A stretch of 64,000 nt of DNA, taken from NCBI GenBank assembly GCA_027405735.1, contig JAPEHQ010000013.1:620001-684000 (forward strand), read 5' to 3'. Both the position numbers and the translations under genes were made by a program. Shown here piece by piece: positions 35,090-47,235 of this stretch; the first letter of the stretch is position 1; each line of letters begins with the position of its first letter. The notes under the pieces are model-generated. The model saw only the letters and a list, made by a program, of their open reading frames with translations. It made no database searches and was not told the origin of the DNA. The stretch comes from Mucor racemosus. Its lineage: Eukaryota; Mucoromycota; Mucoromycetes; Mucorales; Mucoraceae.

Positions 35090-35835
35090 TGTTGCATCCA
35101 CCGGTTAATCGTAAGATAATGAACCTTTTGATTTGTAATCCTTATTTTCAAGAAGTCAGCTAACTGATCTATGATAACATTCTCGATTGTTCTTATTTTC
35201 TAAAGCAAGTGATTTATCGAGACTTTATAAATTAAAATCAACGTAAAAAGTACCGTTTATTAGAATGAATTAAATATGGGTTTATATAGTTATTGGAATT
35301 GTGTGATAAGATCTAATGGACAGGGATCAATTAGATGTGACAATAGATATTATTATTAATGTGTATGGATATAACATGTTATGTTTCAGTGGTAATATTG
35401 CTATAAGTTATGTTTCATTGTTAGTTCCTGGGTGACAGGAACCAGTTACTGGATAGATAAGATCTGCTAGATTTGTCGGAGATCTTCTATATATCGAATG
35501 TTGTAATTCTGATAGATCAGCAAGATCCGGGAAGCTGGATATGTGAGACATATTCACTTGTTGGATTTAGTTATATAAAATAAGCTGAACTTAAATGTGC
35601 TGTGTTACTAATGTACATAAAATGACCTGACAATGGAATGTCAGAAAGATATAATCGATCCAAAGCTGATCTTACAGATAATTGTAATATAGAATTTGTA
35701 TATAAATAGGACAAATTATTGATATTAAATAAAGATTCTCTTCAGTTTTTGTGTGTGATTTAATTTAACAAGTTCCTTTATTAAATTATACATTTTTTCT
35801 TGCCATAATATTTATTCTAAATCTTTGGCATTTCA
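35090..35835 (-). mobile_element. 746-bp LTR-like insertion, target duplication TTTTA
   Basis: Ends TGTTGCATCCACCGG and TTTGGCATTTCA, flanked by TTTTA (35085-35089 and 35836-35840). Its middle (35217-35540) matches, inverted, 59743-60020. Contains an imperfect hairpin around CAGGAACCAGTTACTGG and a TATA-like GTATATAAATAGG read forward near 35700. No coding region. Confidence 0.85.
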
Positions 35836-35879
35836 TTTTAGCTTTGAGATTGATATTATAATCTCCTGGCGTAACAAAC

Positions 35880-37433
35880 GCTTTTTTTACATTCATGTAA
35901 TAGATCAATTGGTTGTCAAACTGGATATATAATACGGAGGATTATATTTCTGACTTCGATTCTATGATTGGTTATGAGAGGTTGGTGTTACTAATTGTAA
36001 TTGCTATTATTACTAGTATACGATTATTACCTATGATTGATTATATGGTATTATATAATAATTGGTTATAAGTAACAATGATAAATAAGTAATAATATAT
36101 ATTTATTTGGATTGTGGTTATAAATATAAGAGGAGGAAGGAAGAACAGATAAATTTACTAATATCCAATTGATCCGTTCTTGGTTGTTATTTATATGTGC
36201 GATTTGCTTATGTAATGTAACTGGATCATTACAATTCATTTCATTATGCTCGTTGAGCTCTGTCGGACCCAATTTTTTTTTCGAAATATTGATTTTTTGT
36301 GGAAATATCCTTAAAAATATGTACAAAGAGATACTGTCATTTCTAATCTCGATTTTTCCCTTGCATACCCTTATCCCAAATTCTGAATTTGAAAAAAAAA
36401 TTGGACAAAATCTCATTTTCTCTACGACAAATGTAGTTAAAAGGTTCAGTAATGACTCAATCGATAGATAATTTGCTGTAAATCATTTTCATTACTTGTA
36501 TTTGACACAGGCTTGTAAAAAGTGATGTGTATCTTTGAAAAAACCTTCAAAATTTCAATTGCATCTTACGTAAAATTTATTGTAAAACATTTGTTTAAAT
36601 TTTATATCCATAAATGCAGAATTTGAAACTGTACAAAAAATGTTTAGTACGCTATCTCAATTTACTTTGTAGTTCATGAGCTATTAAACAATTTTGTTTT
36701 TTGAATCATTTTCTGATCGATTTACAACAACAAATCAATTTTGGAATTCAGTTACCATAGGTTTTAAGCTGTAATATCGACCATATTTTGATTATTTCGG
36801 CGAAAAATCAATATTTTTGGCTAAAACAAAAACTGTAGAGTAGCTTTTGGTTAGATCTACCTTGTGTAGTAAAAATGGATTGATTTTATAAAGAAAAGGC
36901 TTAAAAGAGATACTTTTTAAATCCTCCTTTATTAATTATTTAATAAATCATGCATAATATATAATGTACAATAAAATGTCATTTCTACTTCTCTATTTAT
37001 ATTATTTGATTACTGATATTATCTGGCAGTTGTTCTGTTGGCTATTAGTTATTCTGTGATTTTGAATATATTGTTGAGTTGCTGAGTCCTTAATTTACCT
37101 GATTGATCAAGAATGGCTCTTATATTGATTTTGACTGCCTCAGTTGTCAATCATGCGTTCAAAACAACCCTTAGTTGTTCTACTTGATTCGCATGTATAT
37201 TATATGAATTCTATATAGCCTATTAACAGGTAAGCGCCAGCTTCTCTATATGGATAGATTCGCTTTCATAGCTAGTGTCCTAGTGATAACTTTAATATTG
37301 ATTATATGCTGCATATCCCATCATCATCCACAAATAAAAAAAAAAATTAGTGTGTCATTGTGATGATACAAGCAATGTTCTATACATATACATTCGATTT
37401 TATTATAAATGGACCCGCAATAATAAAACTAAA
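35880..37433. repeat. Intergenic with a 640-bp dispersed repeat (copy 1)
   Basis: The part 36230-36880 is repeated in the same orientation at 56185-56840, with landmarks CTCGTTGAGCTCT, GGAAATATCCT, TTCTCTACGA(C/A)AAATGTAG and TCAATATTTTTGGCT. It is non-coding in both places. The remaining spacer to the gene end at 37434 shows nothing. Confidence 0.75.
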
Positions 37434-39426
37434 CTAATTTAAATCATCTTCAATAAAGACAATACCATCCTCATTCAAAGCAATATCTAGTAATTGACCA
37501 CTGGCATCTTTTTTCACTTTAGCACTAAACGACAAATCATATACATCAAAAGCAAAGTCTAAATCTCTTTGACTCTCCAAACGAATATAGCGGTATCCTG
37601 TGTCAGTTACAATAAATCTACATTCCAGTAGTTCCCCATTTTCCGACAATGTTGGCTCATCAATGTTTTGACAGTTGACGCTTGGTGCTGGATGTAATTT
37701 TATCTGTATGTAACAAATAAAGTATTAGACCTTGAATTGCTAAAAACTTGACAAGACTCTTACCCATAAAAGTCCATCGTATGATATTTGAATATTCAGA
37801 CTACTTCTGTAACTATAAGGATGATTCACCAAAAATCGATATATCAAAGAAGTACGCATTGGCATCAACATATCTAATCCAATATAATCCCCAGCACGAA
37901 TATTTTGAATAGACTTCCAAGATGTTTCTTCTTGCAAATCTACAGCATTTGAATATCGATACTGTTTATAGTCTCCCAACATATAATCATCATGCATCTG
38001 CTTTAATACGTCAACGTAAATTGATGGGTTGTAGGAAAATAATTCAATATTTGGAAATAACTGTTTGTTTGTTAAAAACAAACATCGATCATCTTCACAA
38101 CAAGCCCTTGCATTGCGGTCAAATGTACTTTCCAGGTAAGGTTCAAGTGGTACAATGCCTTCTCCTTCTTCCAAGTCATTATACAGTATAGTTAAACCCA
38201 AATCCTATAGGGTTTATATTAATATATAGTGCAGCATATTATTCTTAGATGTCTTGTACCATATGCTCTGTTTCCTTTTCAGTTAATTCTTTGGCTGCTA
38301 TTGCTATCAATTCATTATTATTTCCTTCCAATTGATATGGAACTTGGTTTATATACATCATAAAATACATGTCAGCAAATTCGTCGACTACTGATGTTTT
38401 ATCATAATTCTGTAGAAATTTTGAGACCATTGCTTTTGCAACAAATGTGCCTGCTTCGATATCAATAAAGCAGGTATGCAACTGTAAACCTTTTTATGGG
38501 TTAGTGATATATGCGTATACAAATATGCATACAGATTCATCAATAAATGTTTTACCTGTATTTGAGAAACAATAACGCCATTGAGAGTTTATAAAAGATT
38601 TATGATCAGTTGATTCACCATGGATCAGGTTGGGAGATCTTAGGAAATTAGCATAGGTGCTTCGTAATTGTAATGATTTCCTCGGTATATCTTGAAAGTA
38701 ACAATAAGGCGTCTTTGAAAGACGACATGCATGGTATCTTGCAGATGAACCCATTTGAATAGGTGCATTTACGATTTGAAGCTTATTTGGCGTACAGCCT
38801 TGTGCTTGAATCATCTATATACATTCACATATTAATTGATGTTGATCGACATCTTTAAAAACACAACTCACATCCATGGTCATATTTACTGTTGGATCAT
38901 CATTCCACACTATAAATTTAGAAAACATATCATATTGGCACAATTGTTCTAGTATAGGTCGAGTTGTAGACTCGACGTCTTTTTGATTCTTCAAAAGCAC
39001 CACTGCTGTAGTTTGTGATCTACCCTCATCAGGATATACTTTATCCAACAAGTCGACTTCATCCAGAGGATCGCTATAATGTTCTTGCTGCCAATCTTGA
39101 TATTTTTTGCCACTGAAAAAACCGACATGGACTAATAATACAATGCAACCTGCAAATAAACAAATAGCAATGAAAATCAATTCTATCAAGCCTGCTTGTT
39201 GATATCTTTTGGTTAATCGACGTCTCCATACAGATAAATGTTTGCGCAATCTGCTTTCTTGCCATAATCTTTGAATGTATGGTGGTATACGATGCTGAAA
39301 TGGGTCTGAACTAATGTTAATGTGAATGCCTCGCAAGTTATTGTTGTTATTTTGTTGTTGTTGGCGCCGAGAAGACAGAAAGAACTTTTGTCCAAAGGGC
39401 TTTTCATGCCCAGCTACTGAACGCAT
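37434..39426 (-). CDS. Type II membrane protein, putative Golgi glycosyltransferase-like
   Basis: Five exons (39426-38872, 38814-38556, 38489-38260, 38204-37764, 37703-37434) join exactly to 584 residues. A basic, asparagine/glutamine-rich cytosolic head is followed by one transmembrane helix (about residues 79-103, IELIFIAICLFAGCIVLLVH) and a large lumenal part. The lumenal part opens with a GT-A-like pattern: TTAVVLLKNQKDVESTTRPI, LCQYDMFSKFIVWNDDP, then IVNAPIQMGSSARYHACRLS and YCYFQD. Later it has HTCFIDIEAGTFVAKAMVSK and DEFADMYFMMYINQVPYQL. This resembles a group of fungal type II proteins with a glycosyltransferase-like fold that I know only as uncharacterised. The canonical DxD is not clear (YFQD could serve). 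A Golgi location is inferred from topology. Confidence 0.75.
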
Positions 39427-39889
39427 TATATGGAAATATTATTTATAAAAAATTTAGAAAAAAAGGGAAATATACAAGTATTATATTGATCAACCAATTT
39501 TTTTCCCTCTCTTGCTTCGAAAATTAAAAAAAGGGGATATTTATATTGTTATAATTAAGAGAGAATTAAAGGAGAACAAAAGGAGGAGGGCCCATTTCAC
39601 AGACTGCTGAAAGCGCATCAATTTGAAGTGCCGATTTCAGTAGAACCGCTTATTCTTTGGTTTTATGCATATAGCAATCATCAATAATAGAACATAAAAA
39701 ATGCGACATAATCTCTACATCATTGTCTTTACATTAATACCAAATATTATATATATATCATATCTGGTTATTTCACAAAAATTCTTTAAAAAATAACAAA
39801 TGTATGATACTCAAGTCACATCAGTAGAAAGAATTACATGTTTGGAATATTTGTGTTTATTAGTAGTTGTTCTATACAGTTTATGTGAG
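39427..39889. other. Intergenic, no gene seen
   Basis: Promoter region of the type II membrane protein gene and 3' region of NSA1. A purine-rich stretch (AGGAGAACAAAAGGAGGAGG, about 39570) stands out; nothing else. Confidence 0.5.
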
Positions 39890-41424
39890 TTATTCATGCT
39901 TTCTCTTGCGATCCTTGGCCAATTCCATAGCTTCCCATAAGGCTTCATCCTCCTCTTCCTCTTTCTCCTCTTCAGTTTTAACCTTGGGTACAGGATATTC
40001 GAATTCTTCATCCACCAACACACAAGTCAAGCGTTGCTTTAAATAAGCTTTATCCTCAATATTACGATATACAGTAGCAGTTTCATGCACTCTTAAGAAT
40101 CTGTCTAGTGATACACTTGCAACAAGATGTTTTTTAGGTTCTTCTGTTTCATCATCGAATGTAGGTAAAGGTACTGTCACCAAATCAGAGGCAGCACCTG
40201 TGAATCCCTTGAATTGAGCTGATCTCTTTCCTGTACGAATATCAAGCATACCCACTGTACCCATTGTATCAGAATATAAAACATGATTGAAATCAGTACC
40301 AATAGATAACACCTTTATAGGATGCTTTCCAATTTCAATGTCTGTGATGGGTCTACGTGCAGCTTTTGTATCATACAAACGGAACTATTGACAACTGGTA
40401 TAAGCTAAAGAAAATACCAGAAACTAGACAAAAACACATACCTGATGATAATGAGTAGCAACTGCAACTTTGGTTGCCTCCTTGTTAACGAATTGAAGAT
40501 CGTGGATCCAAATAGGTTGTTGAAGATCCAAGAAATCGTTCTTTACATTTTTGGCTTGGAAAAGCAAACCAGCATTTCTAGGTGATTTTTTCTTGTGAAT
40601 AGAAGTGTTTTTGTTGGGTCCAGCAGCATCAATTTCCTCACGCTCTTTTTTAGTTTTAGCAATTGCCTTGATATCGTATATACATAAATCACGCTCTTTA
40701 CCACCAATGGCAAAAATGTTGGTTTGTGTGGGATGGGCACGCATAATCTCAATATCAGCACCTAAATTTAATACAGTTCTTGTTTCGTTCTTTCTAGATT
40801 TCAAAGGAGTGTATGAAAGATCACCTGTAGATGTACAGACACATAGATGTCTATTTTTTTTGTAAATTAATAACTTGGTTGCTATGGTAATTTTTCGTTG
40901 CCATGGTAATTTTTCGTTGCCATGGTAAACGTACCTGTCATGGATAAAAAGACCGACAAAACGACCCTTCTTCTCATCATCTACACCGACATGCTCATTA
41001 TTGAATTCTCTGAGCACTTCTCCAGTTTCAGGAGACATGAATTGAATTGAACCATTTCTACGTCCAACGAGCAACTATATAGGAAGATTAGTTTCTCATC
41101 AGATCAAATATATCTCAAGAAAAAACCTACAACTTTCGCATCTTCCCACATGGCCCATGATAACTTTTGAACAGCATTTGCTTTATCAACTTTTCCAAAT
41201 GTACCAGTCAAAGGTTGAAGAACTTCCTTCTTCTCCTTTTCCTCGGAGCCTTCAACTTTCTTTGCTTTTTTATGGCGGTGATTTTCCTCTACCTTGGGAG
41301 GAAATGAAATCCCTGTGATTTGGGTTAGATGAATGTCAGGAATTTTTTTCACAAATTTCTATTTGATATTTGCTAATACATTACATTTGATTAAACCACT
41401 TTCATCACCAGTAAAGTATTTCAT
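39890..41424 (-). CDS. NSA1: Ribosome biogenesis WD-repeat protein NSA1/WDR74
   Basis: 60S pre-ribosome assembly factor acting in the nucleolus. Five exons (41424-41385, 41312-41131, 41074-40935, 40850-40442, 40384-39890) give 421 residues. Diagnostic segments: MKYFTGDESGLIK at the start, LLVGRRNGSIQFM, CTSTGDLSYTPLKS, the signature AKNVKNDFLDLQQPIWIHDL (yeast AKNVKNDRLD...PVW), RLYDTKAARRPI, VASVSLDRFLRVHE and a lysine/glutamate-rich tail ending KDRKRKHE typical of nucleolar proteins. The first exon is only 40 nt. The 72-nt first intron must be removed, since it holds an in-frame TAG. Divergent with the parvulin gene across 191 bases. Confidence 0.92.
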
Positions 41425-41615
41425 TTTTCTTTCTATAGTTTATATGGTAATGAGAAACACAATATCGAGAAAAAAAAATCGAAATGAATCTTTGACATTT
41501 GCACCTTCAAAGTATTTTCAGTCACTTTCACAACATACGCCACTATGTATTATGCTAATGTGTACATTCCTTTCTCCTCTTCTTTTGAATTTTATTCTGT
41601 TGATATTATATTAGT
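41425..41615. promoter_or_regulatory. Divergent promoter between NSA1 and the parvulin gene
   Basis: Only 191 bases separate the two start codons, so both promoters must lie here or overlap the genes. AT-rich with no classical TATA position that I would defend. Confidence 0.6.
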
Positions 41616-42421
41616 ATGGCAAAAGGAAAGCAAGCAGCTGGAAATAAAGGAAAAGGAGGTGGAGGAGGTAAATTTTTTGCATACGTGTGTCAATATCTTT
41701 TTTTTTTCCTTCACTAAGCATTATAAACACGTCCAACTAATAGACAAGGAAAAGAAGGATGATGGCAAGTTGAAGCCCGCTCAAAGTGTCAAGGTAATTT
41801 TAATGTAATCTCGAGATATTTGGAGTCGATGTTGATATATTCATTACTCAATAGGTTAGACACATCTTGTGTGAAAAGCATAGCAAGGTAATGTATATTA
41901 CAATTGATCATTTGACATGCATTAACGTACATCAAATGTAAGGCTATGGAAGCATTAGCTAAAATCAAGGAGGAAAACATGAGATTTGACAAGGTAAAAT
42001 AGACGACTAGGTTACAACACGTATATATATATATATATTTAAACCATCTATTTTAGGTTGCTGAATTATACAGCGAAGATAAAGCCAAGACAGGAGGTAA
42101 CAACAGCTATATTTATATTTACATTATGTTGAATCAAATTTAAATCAAGGTGCTCTTGGCTGGATGAACCGTGGTGGTATGGTTGGTGCATTTCAAGATG
42201 CAGGTAATAAAATAAAAAAGATGTTATTTTTGTCAAAACTAATATATCGTATTGTATAAAAAGCATTTGCTTTACAACCTAGTGCTTGTGATAAACCTAT
42301 TTTAACTGATCCACCAGTAAAGACAAAGTTTGGTTATCATATTATTATGGTGGTAAAGTTGAATTATATCATTCTTATTTCGATAAAACTAACCCATTTT
42401 TAATAGGAGGACCGTAAATAA
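41616..42421 (+). CDS. Parvulin-type peptidyl-prolyl isomerase (PIN4/Par14-like)
   Basis: Catalyses cis-trans isomerisation of peptide bonds before proline; the PIN4/Par14 group is nuclear and linked to ribosome biogenesis and chromatin. Eight small exons (41616-41667, 41744-41793, 41855-41887, 41943-41993, 42057-42096, 42150-42203, 42264-42352, 42407-42421) join to 127 residues, close to human Par14. The basic glycine/lysine N-terminus [16 protein letters not shown] is followed by the parvulin fold: [53 protein letters not shown] and the final [14 protein letters not shown]. The usual active-site elements (RHIL, GWM-RG-MV-AF, FGYHII) are intact. Eight exons for 127 residues is unusually dense. 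Its divergent partner NSA1 also serves ribosome assembly. Confidence 0.93.
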
Positions 42422-42597
42422 AAATTTCTGTATTTTTTGTGCAACCTCAGACATGAATAATAAAGTTTATAATTTTATAGCAGTAATTTATTTTTTCATA
42501 TATGTACAAAACGTTGTTGTTTGGCTTAGGATTAAGAATGTATGTATAAGTGGTAATAGTATAAATGTGTATATAGACAAAAAAGGTATTTTTTTGC

Positions 42598-42978
42598 TTA
42601 AAAGAGCCAATTACGTACTCTTTTGAATGATTTCGATAATTTGTTTTCTTGTAATGGCATTTGTTGTTGTCGATGACGAAACTTCTCCTTTAGAGATTCT
42701 GATAATTGAAGAGTTTGTTTGAATCGGAGCGATGAGTTGCGTCGTACCTTTCCTTTGTAAATGAGATCATCTTCAGCTAGCTCCATTTCTAGTTGAGAAT
42801 CATCCCAGCGTTTTGTAGGTGGAGTTGGTTCAGAATGTCTTTTTTTCGATACTTCGAAAGCATTGTAATTGCAATTGTAATTGGAATGATTACTGGTAGA
42901 TGTTCTAGGTGAAGTATTGGTTGATGTATCGTTGCTTGATATAGAAGAAGAGAGTGAAGGCATTGAACGATGATTCAT
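42598..42978 (-). CDS. Small serine-rich basic protein, unknown
   Basis: Single exon, 126 codons. The first third is Ser/Thr/Asn-rich (MNHRSMPSLSSSISSNDTST). It continues KRHSEPTPPTKRWDDSQLEM, ELAEDDLIYKGKVRRNSSLR and a basic amphipathic end KSFKRVRNWLF. The composition suggests a phosphorylated regulatory or adaptor protein: RRNSS, RHSEP and SFKR would suit basophilic kinases. No named family. It faces the parvulin gene tail to tail. Upstream of its ATG is a T run and an AAAGAGAGAAAGAGAG tract, a promoter style shared with other small genes here. Confidence 0.55.
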   Translation of the reverse strand: MNHRSMPSLSSSISSNDTSTNTSPRTSTSNHSNYNCNYNAFEVSKKRHSEPTPPTKRWDDSQLEMELAEDDLIYKGKVRRNSSLRFKQTLQLSESLKEKFRHRQQQMPLQENKLSKSFKRVRNWLF

Positions 42979-44471
42979 TTTTTTTTTTTTTGTTTAGTCT
43001 TTAAAGATAAAGAAAGAGAGAAAGAGAGAAAGAGAAGAAAAACCAACATCCAAGGTATATATACATTACAGAAAAGGAAATTAGAAGGATATTTTACACG
43101 TGGTGAGGCCCAAAATAAGCATTCTCCTTTCAAATAGTAAAATAAACACCCATAATTTCACTTTGTTTGCCACATGGCATGACATGACATTTTTCTTTTT
43201 TAATCAAGTTTCTACAATTGATATAAAATAACATGTTATTAAAAAATGATAAATTATATCGTACAACAACAATTAGCAGTGTAAATTGCTGGCATGCAAG
43301 GTTTCTTTTTTTTTTTCTGTGTAGCATATAAAGGAGTTGAAAAAGAAAAAAAGAAAGGTTCATATGTAATGCGATTATACATTTTATTAGGGGAATTCAA
43401 TAAATAACCGAAAAAAGAAAATCTTGTATAGAAAATGCATCTCTTTCTCTTTTTTCTCTTTGTATGCAGTATCATGTAATAAAATCAGTTGGGATTTATT
43501 CAGCAAAAGACAGCATGATTTTTGGATAAAAGGCTTTTCGTGTAGAGATTAAATTACTACTGCTGCTGTCTGCCATTTTATCGAGGCACTCTTTTCTTTT
43601 TGTTACACGAATCTTATTTCAATATCATTTAGTACAATATACTATGTATGAAGTGAATGCTTCTTTTTCTCCATGTATCATTCAATGTTTGCATTTAAAA
43701 AACATCAACAAGCAGTTTCATATTATGTTTATTGGCCATTAAAAGAACTAATTCCATGTAGGTCTGATGTATTGAATAGAATAAACATAAACAATCATTG
43801 TCTGTTTAATAATAATAAAAAAGGTCGAGACCTTTTCTTTACTAATTTAAAAGCATGATTTACTCATGTATATGTTGTTACTAGTAAATTAACGGCTCCT
43901 CTTAAACCCATTTGCTTTTATCCTTTTATGCTATAAACATGAATCAATCGGAACAGAGATAAACCATGTATTCAATCTCTTCTTCTGCATTTTAATGAAT
44001 GACAGAAAATTCAAAAACGAATCAGGGGTAAATGAAAAAAATCTAATTGCAATTGCATCAGAAAAAATGACAGATACGTATGATTTCACGCCGGGTGCCC
44101 CTATACATACATATATAATGGCATTGTAGCATTTACATATTTCCATGGTCATTTGGAACAATAATATAGTAAACTCCCTCATCCCTCCTTCTGATCTATT
44201 GTGTTTTTTTTTAATATGTATTTTGTCACACCTCGAGACTCGGTTCATTTACAGGTTAAAAAACGAGTTCCCGTTCCTAACAATCTCCCTCCTCTTTTAC
44301 CAGTGTAACTTGGTTTTGTCACAAAGCAAATATAAATATACATATATATAATGGACGAACAACTGACGCTTTGACTATACGACTCCTTTATCCTTCTCCT
44401 CTTTAAATCAAAAAGCAAACATAAAAAAAACTAAAGTTACGATATATATATATATATATATGTTCTTTATT
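42979..44471. other. Intergenic, no gene supported
   Basis: Contains a GA-rich tract (43010-43040) upstream of the serine-rich gene. Frames at 43130-43475, 43673-43858 and 43931-44351 are AT-driven and lack motifs. A (TA)n-like run precedes 44462. No RNA gene recognised. Confidence 0.5.
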
Positions 44472-44966
44472 TTATACCAAGTTTGGTGAAGAGATAGATC
44501 TTTTTACTTGCTTGTTATGATTTGGTCGATAAATAGATATCCTGTGACGCAAAGTATTTGTTAGTTTTCGATTTAATGTCCCAAACTTGGTTTTTTGTTC
44601 ATCTTTGGATGGTGTTATTGATACAGGTGATGGTTCATTTAATAAATGATCAAATTGTGGAAAATTAGTAGTCAGTTGCTGTTGATCTGGGCCAAAGAAA
44701 TCAAGTTGTAATAAACTACGAGATTGCTCAAATTCAACTTCAATTTGAGGTATTGTTTGTATATCACTTTCTGTTGATGTATTATGTGGTGGAGGTGGAG
44801 GTGATGAAGGGGTTAATGGCTGTTCATTTGAAACGGATGACGTAAAAGAGCTCTTTACTGATGGATTTAGTGTTGTAGATGTAGCTGCTGTTGGTGATTG
44901 TTGTTTCAATGGTGTTGTTCTTTTCTTATTGTTTTGAAAGAAATTAAATACTTGAGTGAATATCAT
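44472..44966 (-). CDS. Hypothetical low-complexity protein
   Basis: Single exon of 164 codons, rich in Ser, Thr, Pro and Gln. It holds a polyproline stretch (SSPPPPPHNT), the segment IPQIEVEFEQSRSLLQLDFF and a basic C-terminus KFGTLNRKLTNTLRHRISIY, then VKRSISSPNLV. The KRSISSPNL end resembles 14-3-3/basophilic-kinase sites, but this is only suggestive. The even codon use and the absence of stops across 495 bases in this AT-rich context favour a real gene. No family recognised. Confidence 0.5.
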   Translation of the reverse strand: MIFTQVFNFFQNNKKRTTPLKQQSPTAATSTTLNPSVKSSFTSSVSNEQPLTPSSPPPPPHNTSTESDIQTIPQIEVEFEQSRSLLQLDFFGPDQQQLTTNFPQFDHLLNEPSPVSITPSKDEQKTKFGTLNRKLTNTLRHRISIYRPNHNKQVKRSISSPNLV

Positions 44967-47235
44967 ATAGTTTGTATAGGAAAAATGAATAGAAGTAAAA
45001 GAGGGAAAAAAAAGAAAGAAAAAAGCACTAAAAGGCTATTTTAGTATTAAAATGCAACAAGGTTTTTAGTACACATAATTTTATAAACACACAACCATAT
45101 GTCAAGGGAAAAAAAAAAAAAAAAAAGGGCAAAGTTGTTATTGTTTGCAAGTGTTTGTTGCTTTTGGGTTGTAAATACTTTATAAGGGTAACAAAAATAA
45201 ATCGTTTGGATTTGAAGCGCATTTTGATTCTTTTTGTAATTAAATTATGCAAAATCATGAAATATTCATTGTACAATAGCGAATTTAATGACATATGCAC
45301 AGAATAAGCTAAAACAAGCACACATATTTTATGTGCATTTGCTATAAAGAATAACAATCAATTAAGAAAAATCAGGCCACATGGGTCGATGCCATCATGA
45401 CTTAGATATCGGTCAACAAAAATCAGCTGAATAAAACAATTTTGAGAGTATTATATCCTTAAAGCATATTCAGATGTATACTACATTACATTTCACCAAT
45501 TATTGCTGTGCCAGTTTAAACTATAATGTCTCTAGTGGTACTTGATATTTTTTGTTTTTTGAAACAGTGCTAAATGGAGCTCTTTTTAGCTCTTATTTGA
45601 AAGGGAGGGTACTGATGCTGGATTACCAAGCGGCAGTTAAAATTACTATACTCTCTATCTTCCTTCCACAGGAGTACAAATCAACATTACTCACCCTTTG
45701 AGCTTTTCAACATCAATGAATTCTTCTTTGATGGCAATAAATCCAACTTTTTTCAATAACACAATTGGAACCGAAAAACATGCTCCATTACGTCTCATAC
45801 AAACACAAGATAAAAGCGCATCGTAAATGAAATTTATGTATGCAAACCAATATTTAATGTTGAACGCTCGTCAATTACATGAACGAAATTTGCAAATAAA
45901 ATTACAATATGTGTAAACACTTGTTGCAACAACGATTCGCTATCAGCAATGCTCAAGAGTACCAAGGAAATATGATAATATTTTTTGAATGCAATTAGAA
46001 ACTTTTCTAATAAAGCGTAAGATTGCATAATAATGTGCAATCTTAAGCAATTCGAGCAAAAAGCGCCTCTTTTTCTTTTCTTTGTGAAACAAAGTTTTGA
46101 TAGAAAGCAACTTGATTGGAACTATTGAAGCTCGTGGACAGGCAAATCAATCTATAATTTACACCAAAAATTGATTTTATTGGTAAATGCGAATTTTTGA
46201 AAGCTCTTCCAATAGCTAAACTTGTCTAAATAGACAAGCATTTAAAAAAATGTTCTCATTCGATTATTCTGGAATCAGGCACATTCTTGTTAACAAATAG
46301 AATCAGTTGGTTTCAAAGAAACGTGCAGCGGAATCCCTCATTGTTTCACCAAAACCAGCATAAATTAGCGTTTTAAATCGCGTCGTTCTCATCAACTATA
46401 CACTTTCTGATGCTCAAAATTATACCAAACAATCTCTCTCGACCGTTAGATGTATCCTATAACATTTTTTGAGATTTTTCAAAACATTTGTTTTTCGTCG
46501 ATTTTCCATGAGGTATACCTCATGGAAATTTGAAAATTTCAGTTTTTCGGATTTTTAACCCGAAAAATGAAACTTTGCACTAAGGTATATAGTAGTACAA
46601 AATGACCATAGGAGTTTGTTGCTTCATGTAAAACTTTGTACTTGAAGATTGCATATCATTAATTTTGACTTTTGCTCAAAAAACCGAATTTCTTTATTTT
46701 GAGGATAACTTGATATTTTATGAAAAAAATTTAAAATAAAAAATTTTGTAGAATAAAGTAAATAGAATAGTATTGGTTTTATTAGAGCTCAAAGGCACTT
46801 TTTTTACCAACTTTGGGGAGAAATAATTCTTTTAATTTCAAAAAGTTTCAAAAGTACCATTTTTGGACGAAATCCGAGCAGTTCAGATTTTAACATTTGA
46901 ACTCAGCAACCTTCGTTATTTTGACCAGATCAATAATTCTATACGTTGATTTAACCCTTTTGGAGTGAGCATGCTCTGATTTTTTTTAGAGAGAGGTGAG
47001 TTAGTAGATGACTGATTTATATTTGGACAACAAAAGTAGTTTAAACAATATCCTAAATCAAATTAAATGGCGTTTTGATTGAATATGATGCACAAACATG
47101 TATTCACCGAGAAAGACAACCATCGTGCAACAATCATAATGTCGATGAGACATTTTTTCGCCTTTAGATACATGCCAGAATATCCTAAATCAACTTATAG
47201 GCATTTTCTTTGCTTATAAAATTTATAGACGACAA
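44967..47235. repeat. Long intergenic stretch with a palindromic dispersed repeat
   Basis: No gene supported; an open frame at 45834-46040 (minus) has no motifs. At 46503-46528 there is a perfect 26-base palindrome centred on GAGGTATACCTC; the same core with its right-hand flank occurs at 5967-5990, and surrounding sequence matches in inverted order. A 22-base poly-A run is at about 45108-45126. Confidence 0.6.

Larger units (their letters stand above)
34386..35876 (-). mobile_element. Outer solo LTR with two nested insertions
   Basis: An LTR of the TGTTACGCCAGG...GGATGCAACA family in minus orientation: its 3' end starts near 34386 (GTTGCATCCACAG) and its 5' end closes with CTCCTGGCGTAACA at 35876. 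It is split first by 34615-34969 and then by 35090-35835. Removing both leaves about 380 bases, close to the 348-355 of its relatives. Confidence 0.8.

Noticed and set aside
36066..36471. Overlapping 100-116 codon frames on both strands, with similar frames at 56113-56383
   Set aside because: They fall in the 640-bp repeat, but the frames are not conserved between copies, so it is non-coding.
41313..41384. In-frame TAG near the start of NSA1, suggesting a pseudogene
   Set aside because: The stop lies in a 72-nt GT-AG intron; with it removed the frame joins correctly and the five exons total exactly 422 codons.
43130..43475. Overlapping minus-strand frames of 73-77 codons
   Set aside because: Both are driven by A/T runs, overlap each other in different frames and have no conserved segment.
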